Shown here one piece after another: positions 59,038 through 64,000 of a DNA stretch of 64,000 bases. The position numbers and the translations under genes were made by a program. A model generated the notes under the pieces. That model saw nothing but the letters and a program-made list of their open reading frames with translations. It had not been told where the DNA came from and searched no databases. Positions within the stretch are counted from its first letter, which is position 1; the number at the start of each line of letters is the position of its first letter. Source of the DNA: Streptomyces sp. DH41 (lineage in GTDB: Bacteria; Actinomycetota; Actinomycetes; Streptomycetales; Streptomycetaceae); contig NZ_JARVKY010000034.1 in NCBI RefSeq assembly GCF_029813785.1, positions 1 to 64,000 on the forward strand. The letters run 5' to 3'.

Positions 59038-59738
59038 GCGTTGACCAGCTTCTTGAGGATCGAGGTGAAGAACGGGAGGCCGTCGGTACGGCCGGTGCCG
59101 ATCAGCGGCTCGACGGCGTGCTCGGGGTGCGGCATGAGACCGACGACGTTCCCGGCGGCGTTGGTGATGCCGGCGATGTCGTTGAGCGAGCCGTTCGGGT
59201 TGCCGCATCCGTCGGCGGCGTCGCCGTCGACGACGTAGCGGAAGGCCACGCGTCCCTCGGCCTCCAGCTCGTCCAGCGTCCGCCGGTCGGCGACGTAGCG
59301 GCCGTCCATGTTCTTCAGCGGGATGCGGATCTCCTGACCGGCGGTGTAGTCGCTGGTCCAGGCGGTGTCCGCGTTCTCCACCCGCAGCTTCTGGTCGCGG
59401 CAGATGAAGTGCAGGTGGTCGTTGCCGAGCATCCCGCCGGGCAGCAGGTGGGCCTCCGTGAGGATCTGGAAGCCGTTGCAGATGCCGAGCACCGGGAGAC
59501 CGGCCTTCGCCTGGTCGATGAGGGTGTCCATCACCGGCGAGAAGCGCGCGATGGCGCCGGCGCGCAGATAGTCGCCGTAGGAGAAACCACCGCAGAGCAC
59601 CACGGCGTCGACCTGCCCCAGGTCCTTGTCCTTGTGCCAGAGGGCGACGGGTTCGGCGCCGGCGACGCGGATCGCGCGCTGCGTGTCCCGGTCGTCGAGA
59701 CTGCCGGGGAAAGTGACGACGCCAATACGAGCGGTCAC
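59034..59738 (-). CDS. purQ: Phosphoribosylformylglycinamidine synthase glutaminase subunit PurQ
   Basis: A 234-residue class I glutamine amidotransferase. The nucleophile Cys is in PVLGICNGFQIL (about 92), the catalytic His-x-Glu pair in GLMPHPEHAVEP near the C-terminus, and the N-terminal GVVTFPGSLDDRDT is typical of PurQ. It supplies ammonia to PurL through the PurLQS complex. It overlaps purS upstream and purL downstream by four bases each, giving tight translational coupling. Confidence 0.97.
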   Translation of the reverse strand: MTARIGVVTFPGSLDDRDTQRAIRVAGAEPVALWHKDKDLGQVDAVVLCGGFSYGDYLRAGAIARFSPVMDTLIDQAKAGLPVLGICNGFQILTEAHLLPGGMLGNDHLHFICRDQKLRVENADTAWTSDYTAGQEIRIPLKNMDGRYVADRRTLDELEAEGRVAFRYVVDGDAADGCGNPNGSLNDIAGITNAAGNVVGLMPHPEHAVEPLIGTGRTDGLPFFTSILKKLVNA

Positions 59739-60013
59739 TTCACGGCCCCCGCGACTACGTCATCGGACTCGACCTTGACGGTGAAGTCCTCGATCACGGT
59801 GTTGGCGAGGAAGGATTCCGCAAGATCATGGATGCGGGCGAGGGCGGCGTCGTCGACCGGCCCGTCCACTTCCAGTTCGAATCGCTTTCCCTGACGTACG
59901 TCCGAGATCCCCTCGAAACCCAGCCGCGGCAGTGCGCGCTGCACCGCCTGGCCCTGGGGGTCGAGGATCTCCGGCTTGAGCATGACGTCGACTACGACGC
60001 GTGCCACTGGCAC
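59735..60013 (-). CDS. purS: Phosphoribosylformylglycinamidine synthase subunit PurS
   Basis: 92 residues, a small ferredoxin-like protein that bridges PurL and PurQ. The N-terminus ARVVVDVMLKPEILDPQGQA and VQRALPRLGFEGISDVRQGK are characteristic. GTG 60013 has GGGAG upstream. It is the first gene of the purS-purQ-purL operon. A short palindrome CTACGCGCGTAG lies about 52 bases upstream and may belong to its regulation. Confidence 0.96.
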   Translation of the reverse strand: MPVARVVVDVMLKPEILDPQGQAVQRALPRLGFEGISDVRQGKRFELEVDGPVDDAALARIHDLAESFLANTVIEDFTVKVESDDVVAGAVK

Positions 60014-60357
60014 TCCCGGTGTGTGGTGCTGAGCAGGTCCCTTCAGACTACCCGTACAAAATTTCTACGCGCGTAGCCTTGGAGGAAACTACGTGAGCAC
60101 CGTCACGATCGGGTATCGGCAGGAGTCGGTCACGAAAAGCTTCGGGAAAGATCCCGGATCGGGCCCGGACACCTATTGCGCGGTGGACACGCGGAGAGAT
60201 TTAGTCGGGCTTCCCATTGCAATGCCGGGCACTGTACAAATGAAATGTCATTAGCCGATACTTTGCCCAATTACAGGCGAACAGTCGGCATCATCGCGGC
60301 GTCTTGACACGTCTTGGCACGTCATCGCGGAGATGCCGCACGAAGGGACCGATATTC
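60014..60357. other. Divergent intergenic region, purS / lsr2 paralogue
   Basis: 344 bases with lower GC than the flanks. It includes the perfect palindrome CTACGCGCGTAG (60065-60076) near purS and an AT-rich stretch (AAATGAAATGTCATTAGCCG, 60238-60257) near the lsr2-like gene, suitable for autoregulatory Lsr2 binding. No gene. Confidence 0.45.
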
Positions 60358-60675
60358 GTGGCGCAGCGTGTCGTAGTCACTCTCTTTGACGACATCGACG
60401 GCTCGGAAGCGGCGGAGACGATCGCCTTCGGTGTCGACGGCCGGATGTACGAGATCGACCTGAACGAAACCAATGCCCGGGAACTGCGCGAGGCGCTCGA
60501 GCCGTACGTCTCGGCCGGCCGTAAGCGGTCGCGCTCCGGCAGGACCTACCGGCAGACGGAGGTCGCCCCCGACCCGGCGGCGGTCCGGGCCTGGGCGCAG
60601 GCGAACAAGATGGACGTTCCCGCGCGGGGCAGGATCCCGAAGAGGGTGTACGAGGCGTTCGCCGAGGCGCGCTGA
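60358..60675 (+). CDS. Lsr2-family nucleoid-associated protein (LsrL-like)
   Basis: 105 residues. The N-terminal dimerisation domain AQRVVVTLFDDIDGSEAAET, then FGVDGRMYEIDLNETNAREL, is followed by a basic linker (GRKRSRSGRTYRQ). The C-terminal DNA-binding domain (VRAWAQANKMDVPARGRIPK) contains ARGRIPKRVYEAF, close to the AT-hook-like RGR motif of Lsr2. Streptomycetes encode two such xenogeneic silencers, Lsr2 and LsrL; the S. coelicolor LsrL gene next to purS is at the matching position (recalled). GTG 60358 is chosen over upstream starts because the conserved domain starts there and AAGGGA precedes it. Confidence 0.92.
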   Translation: MAQRVVVTLFDDIDGSEAAETIAFGVDGRMYEIDLNETNARELREALEPYVSAGRKRSRSGRTYRQTEVAPDPAAVRAWAQANKMDVPARGRIPKRVYEAFAEAR

Positions 60676-60752
60676 GCCGCCCGCCCGGCTGACCCGCACG
60701 GTCGGCACGGCCGCCCGCCCCGACCCGCACGACCGGCGGGGCTGACCCACAG

Positions 60753-60786
60753 GGCTGAGCGGCCGACTGCCGACTGCCGCTCAGCC
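60753..60786 (+). terminator. Terminator of the lsr2-like gene
   Basis: A perfect 11-bp stem GGCTGAGCGGC / GCCGCTCAGCC with a 12-base loop, 78 bases past the stop codon. Confidence 0.75.
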
Positions 60787-60805
60787 GCCCCTCGCGGCAA
60801 CCGAC

Positions 60806-60836
60806 TTGCGCAGCACCCCGGGTGATCAGCTAAAGT
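60806..60836 (+). promoter_or_regulatory. Promoter of tRNA-Gly (TCC)
   Basis: TTGCGC (60806-60811) and TAAAGT (60831-60836) are 19 bases apart, 48 bases before the tRNA gene. The -10 is good; the spacing is slightly long. Confidence 0.45.
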
Positions 60837-60884
60837 CTGGAGCACGCCGAGGGGCAAGGCCGAAAGGCCCAGCTCACGGAACAT

Positions 60885-60956
60885 GCGGGTGTAGTTCAGT
60901 AGTAGAACATCCCCCTTCCAGGGGGAAGGCGCAGTGTGCAATTCCTGTCACCCGCT
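60885..60956 (+). tRNA. tRNA-Gly (TCC)
   Basis: 72 bases: acceptor GCGGGTG/CACCCGC, anticodon loop CTTCCAG giving TCC, and discriminator U. CCA is not encoded. First of two glycine tRNAs. Confidence 0.94.
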
Positions 60957-61036
60957 CTGCATCGCCGTACCGATCACTCATGTCGATCAGGTAGGCTGGT
61001 GCTCGCACCGATCGGTGAAGGCCGGTCGGAGGCAAT

Positions 61037-61109
61037 GCGGACGTAGCTCAGCTGGTAGAGCGCAACCTTGCCAAGGTTGAGGTCGCGAGTTCGAACCTCG
61101 TCGTCCGCT
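61037..61109 (+). tRNA. tRNA-Gly (GCC)
   Basis: 73 bases: acceptor GCGGACG/CGTCCGC, anticodon loop TTGCCAA giving GCC, and discriminator U. It follows tRNA-Gly(TCC) by 80 bases and may share its transcript. Confidence 0.95.
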
Positions 61110-61118
61110 CGGGAATCA

Positions 61119-61149
61119 GACCCCGGTCCTCCAAGGACCGGGGTCTTTT
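61119..61149 (+). terminator. Terminator of the tRNA-Gly genes
   Basis: A perfect 11-bp stem GACCCCGGTCC / GGACCGGGGTC with loop TCCAA, followed by TTTT. Confidence 0.92.
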
Positions 61150-61291
61150 CGTGCGTCCGGGTCCCGGGGCGCGGACGCACGAAACACGGATCCGGGGTGC
61201 CTGAGTGCGGGTGGCCGCGTCTGACATTTGTCATGCCTGGCGATGAGGGGCCGCACTGTTGTCCCGCCCGACGGTCCGGAATGCTTGAGGC

Positions 61292-62263
61292 ATGCAATCA
61301 AACGAACACGAACACGTGATTGAGGTCACCGACCTGCGACGTGTGTACGGGGGCGGGTTCGAGGCCGTGCGCGGAATCGACTTCTCCGTGCGCCGCGGGG
61401 AGGTCTTCGCGCTGCTCGGCACCAACGGCGCCGGCAAGACGTCGACGGTCGAGCTGCTGGAGGGCCTCGCCGCTCCGGCCGGCGGACGGGTGCGCGTCCT
61501 CGGGCACGACCCGTACACCGAGCGCGCCGCCGTACGCCCCCGCACCGGGGTGATGCTCCAGGAGGGCGGCTTCCCCTCCGAGCTGACCGTCGTCGAGACC
61601 GCCCGGATGTGGGCGGGATGTGTGAGCGGGGCCCGCCCGCCGATGGAGGTCCTGGAGGTGGTCGGGCTGCAGTCCAAGGCCGACACCCGCGTGAAGCAGC
61701 TGTCCGGCGGCCAACGACGCCGCCTGGACCTGGCGCTCGCGCTGCTCGGCGACCCCGAGGTGCTCTTCCTCGACGAGCCCAGCACCGGACTGGACGCCGA
61801 AGGCCGCCGGGACACCTGGGAGTTGGTGAGCGCGCTGCGCGACGGCGGCACGACGGTGCTGCTGACCACGCACTACCTGGAGGAGGCCGAGCAGCTCGCC
61901 GACCGGCTCGCGATCATGCACGAGGGCCGGATCGCCGCCACCGGAACCCCGGCCGAGGTCACCGCCTCGCGGCCCTCCCGGATCTCCTTCGAGCTGCCCG
62001 ACGGCTACTTCGTCGGCGACCTGCCGCCCCTCGGAGAGCTCGGCGTCGGCGACCACGAGGTCGACGGCCGGATCGTCAAGCTGCGCACCCACGAACTGCA
62101 GCGCGCGGCCACCGGGCTGCTGGTGTGGGCCGGACAGGCCGGCGTGGAGCTGCGCCGCCTGGACATGCGGTCGGCGTCCCTGGAGGAGGCCTTCCTGGGG
62201 ATCGCCAAGGAGGCGGCAGCGGGAGCGGCCGAGGGAACGACGACGAAGGAGTACGCGGCATGA
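61292..62263 (+). CDS. ABC-2 type exporter ATPase
   Basis: A 323-residue ATPase of the CcmA/DRA (drug resistance) class. Walker A LGTNGAGKTSTVE (about 42-54), Q-loop VMLQEGGFPSELTV, signature LSGGQRRRLDLALALLG (about 137), Walker B LFLDEPSTGLD and the His switch in LLTTHYLEEAEQLA. A C-terminal extension (about 225-315) ends RRLDMRSASLEEAFLGIAKE, usual for DrrA-like ATPases. It overlaps the permease gene by four bases. Exports an unknown substrate, typically an antibiotic or lipid. Confidence 0.93.
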   Translation: MQSNEHEHVIEVTDLRRVYGGGFEAVRGIDFSVRRGEVFALLGTNGAGKTSTVELLEGLAAPAGGRVRVLGHDPYTERAAVRPRTGVMLQEGGFPSELTVVETARMWAGCVSGARPPMEVLEVVGLQSKADTRVKQLSGGQRRRLDLALALLGDPEVLFLDEPSTGLDAEGRRDTWELVSALRDGGTTVLLTTHYLEEAEQLADRLAIMHEGRIAATGTPAEVTASRPSRISFELPDGYFVGDLPPLGELGVGDHEVDGRIVKLRTHELQRAATGLLVWAGQAGVELRRLDMRSASLEEAFLGIAKEAAAGAAEGTTTKEYAA

Positions 62264-63075
62264 GCGCCACGGACACGGACACCCGCTCGCCGCGCGCCAC
62301 GAAGGGGGCGGTCACCACACCGATGAGCCGGATGACCGCGCTCGCCCGCGCCGAACTGATCCTCCTCGGACGGAACAAGGGCACCATCGTCGCCGCGCTG
62401 TTCGTGCCGCTGGTGCTGCCGTTCAGCGTGTGGTCGGCGTCCAAGGAGATGGACCTCGCCGAGGCCGGACTGACCACCGGCACGCTCGTGCTGCCCGCCG
62501 CGATCGGCTTCTCCCTGCTGTTCGCCGTCTACTCGGCCCTCGTCGGCGTCTTCGTCGTCCGGCGCGAGGAACTCGTCCTCAAGCGGCTGCGCACCGGCGA
62601 GCTGCGGGACGCCGAGATCCTGGGCGGCTCCGCCCTGCCGTCCGTGCTCACCGGGCTCGTGCAGAGCCTGCTGCTGGCGGCGGGCTGCTTCGTCCTGCTG
62701 GACCTGTCCGCGCCGTCCGCGCCCCACCTGGCCGTCCTCGGCCTGCTGCTCGGCCTCGTGATGTGCGCCGCGCTCGCGGCCGTCACCGCGAGCTTCACCC
62801 GGACCGGGGAGAGCGCACAGGTCACGCCGATGCCGTTCATGTTCGCCTCGATGCTCGGCTCCGGCATGTTCGTCCCGCTGGAGGTGCTCCCCGACCTCGC
62901 GTCCTCCCTCTGCGAGCTGCTGCCGCTGACCCCCGTCATCACCCTGGTGCGCGGCGGCTGGACCGGCGACCTGTCCGCGTACGAGACGCTGGGCGCCGTG
63001 GCGACGGCGGTGGCCTGGACCGTGGTCGCGGTGTTTGCTGTACAGCGGCGGTTCCGCTGGGAACCGCGGCACTGA
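62260..63075 (+). CDS. ABC-2 type exporter permease
   Basis: A 271-residue permease with six membrane helices (for example GTIVAALFVPLVLPFSVWSA, VLTGLVQSLLLAAGCFVLLD, HLAVLGLLLGLVMCAALAAV). SMLGSGMFVPLEVLP near 205 is the conserved loop of this family. The DNA reads ATGA across the overlap with the ATPase gene. The downstream kinase gene starts 30 bases later, so the exporter and kinase probably form one regulated unit. Confidence 0.92.
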   Translation: MSATDTDTRSPRATKGAVTTPMSRMTALARAELILLGRNKGTIVAALFVPLVLPFSVWSASKEMDLAEAGLTTGTLVLPAAIGFSLLFAVYSALVGVFVVRREELVLKRLRTGELRDAEILGGSALPSVLTGLVQSLLLAAGCFVLLDLSAPSAPHLAVLGLLLGLVMCAALAAVTASFTRTGESAQVTPMPFMFASMLGSGMFVPLEVLPDLASSLCELLPLTPVITLVRGGWTGDLSAYETLGAVATAVAWTVVAVFAVQRRFRWEPRH

Positions 63076-63104
63076 GGTACGGGGCGAGTGGGAACGGCGG
63101 ACGG

Positions 63105-64000
63105 ATGCGCGGGCCCGGTGAATGGTGGCGGCGGAAAAGCATGCCGCAGAAGGTGGAGACGTACACCCGGTGGTCCTTCCACTTCCTCGCCCTGAGCGAG
63201 GTCGTCGCCATCGGACTGTCGTCCTACGGCCGGGTCGGACCGCGGCTCGCGACCGCACTGTTCCTGATGGTCCTCGCGCATGCCGTGGTGGGCGTGGCGA
63301 CCGCCTCCCGGGCGCTGGACTGGATCTGCGGGCGCCGTGCGCAGCCGGTACGGCAGCTGTGGCTGCTCGGCGCCGTCACCGCGGTCCTCGCGGTCCTCGC
63401 GATCGCTCTCGTGGAGCACGGCCCGGGGGGCGACGACGTCGACGCCGCGGCCCTCGGTGTCTTCGTGGGCATGCAGGGCTTCGGCGTGGGCGTCCTGACG
63501 CTCGGTGTGCGCCGCACCCGGGTCGTCGCCCTGGTCGGCGGCTTCGCGGCGGGCGCGGGTCTCGTGTCGTTCGCCGTGGGCACGCCGTGGCGCGGCGCGC
63601 TGGTCACCGCCTGTGTCCTGCTGGGGGTCGGCGCGTTCATCGCCTTCACGGCGGTCCTCTCGGTCTGGCTCCTCAACCTGGTCTTCGCCCTCGACGAGGC
63701 CAAGGAGACCCGGGCCAGGCTCGCCGTCGCCGAGGAACGGCTGCGGTTCGGGCGGGACCTGCACGACGTGATGGGACGGAACCTCGCGGTGATCGCCCTG
63801 AAGAGCGAACTGGCGGTCCAGCTGGCCCGGCGCGGGCGGCCCGAGGCGGTGGAGCAGATGATCGAGGCGCAGCGCATCGCCCAGGAGTCGCAGCGCGAGG
63901 TCCGGGACGTCGTACGCGGCTACCGGGAGGTCGCCCTGGAGGTCGAGCTGGCCGGTGCCCGGGGCGTGCTCGCGGCGGCCGGTATCTCCGCGAAGATCAC
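63105..64000 (+). CDS. DesK/NarL-type sensor histidine kinase (3' end beyond the window)
   Basis: An open frame of 298 residues so far, running off the right edge. About five or six membrane helices (about 25-195: FLALSEVVAIGLSSYG, LWLLGAVTAVLAVLAIALVE, IAFTAVLSVWLLNLVFALDE) are followed by a coiled segment and the HisKA_3 dimerisation/phosphoacceptor site FGRDLHDVMGRNLAVIALK, whose His is the phosphorylation site. The ATPase domain is not yet reached. A LuxR-type response regulator gene would be expected next, and together they likely control the upstream ABC-2 exporter. ATG 63105; ATG 63141 (MPQKVETY) is an alternative. Confidence 0.9.
   Translation, partial: MRGPGEWWRRKSMPQKVETYTRWSFHFLALSEVVAIGLSSYGRVGPRLATALFLMVLAHAVVGVATASRALDWICGRRAQPVRQLWLLGAVTAVLAVLAIALVEHGPGGDDVDAAALGVFVGMQGFGVGVLTLGVRRTRVVALVGGFAAGAGLVSFAVGTPWRGALVTACVLLGVGAFIAFTAVLSVWLLNLVFALDEAKETRARLAVAEERLRFGRDLHDVMGRNLAVIALKSELAVQLARRGRPEAVEQMIEAQRIAQESQREVRDVVRGYREVALEVELAGARGVLAAAGISAKI

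Noticed and set aside
56809..59238. 809-residue plus-strand open frame opposite purL
   Set aside because: It is antisense to a gene with all PurL motifs; composition is Val/Gly/Asp repetitive without function.

Overview
This 64 kb window is chromosomal DNA of a Streptomyces or very close relative. The evidence is the very high GC content with GC-rich third codon positions, frequent GTG starts, a complete bldC gene, an Lsr2-like nucleoid protein, a SpoIIE-phosphatase family expansion, an NsdA-like sporulation-associated protein, the vdh-bldC-hrpA neighbourhood and the purSQL plus purFM clusters. From memory (not computed), gene order matches the S. coelicolor core segment running roughly SCO4122 to SCO4073. 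It therefore lies on the conserved chromosome core, on one flank of oriC; a perfect parS site agrees with that.

Layout, left to right. Positions 1-363 are the leader and tandem promoters of an rRNA operon whose 16S gene lies just outside the left edge on the minus strand. Next come a MarR/MFS divergent pair, a PAS-SpoIIE-ATPase phosphatase, a type II NADH dehydrogenase, a TetR regulator with a low-complexity insertion, and a large ECF sigma factor fused to a zinc-binding anti-sigma-like motif, a membrane segment and an extracellular NPCBM domain (1-9.1 kb). An asparagine-synthetase-like protein lacking the N-terminal Cys and an NsdA-like regulator follow (9.2-13.5 kb). Then come lhgO, trmB, a PrsW-like membrane protease, an aldo/keto reductase and an M23 cell-wall peptidase behind a ydaO-type c-di-AMP riboswitch (13.5-19.6 kb). 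After a membrane SpoIIE phosphatase and initiator tRNA-fMet lies a patch of small genes (21.3-27.1 kb): a reductase-deaminase fusion in reversed RibD order, a truncated RelE-like ORF with its putative partner, a GntR with two divergent small ORFs, a TRIC-like channel, an M20 amidohydrolase and two tandem paralogous membrane-anchored small proteins. Then come tRNA-Lys, an APC permease, a DEAD-box helicase with a strikingly repetitive RGG tail, a lipoprotein, a zincin and a metallophosphoesterase.

A Glu-Asp-Phe tRNA operon carrying parS (34.7-35.0 kb) is followed by what looks like accessory material (35.1-41.2 kb): a single-domain LuxR regulator, two Cys-containing lipoproteins, a secreted I36-type protease inhibitor, and a MacB-type ABC exporter with a peptidoglycan-binding adaptor. 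Core genes resume with hrpA, a second identical tRNA-Asp, a CxxC small protein, bldC, vdh, a DUF3073 protein and purM/purF. A small variable block of secreted or unknown proteins and a Uma2 nuclease follows, then purL-purQ-purS, the lsr2 paralogue, two tRNA-Gly genes, and an ABC-2 exporter whose next gene is a DesK-type histidine kinase cut by the right edge.

Working together: purF-purM and purS-purQ-purL encode four steps of IMP synthesis. BldC, the NsdA-like protein, the ECF-NPCBM sigma factor, LsrL and the SpoIIE phosphatases are all candidate developmental or envelope regulators. The M23 peptidase is predicted to be tied to c-di-AMP. No CRISPR array, prophage, integrase or transposase was recognised.
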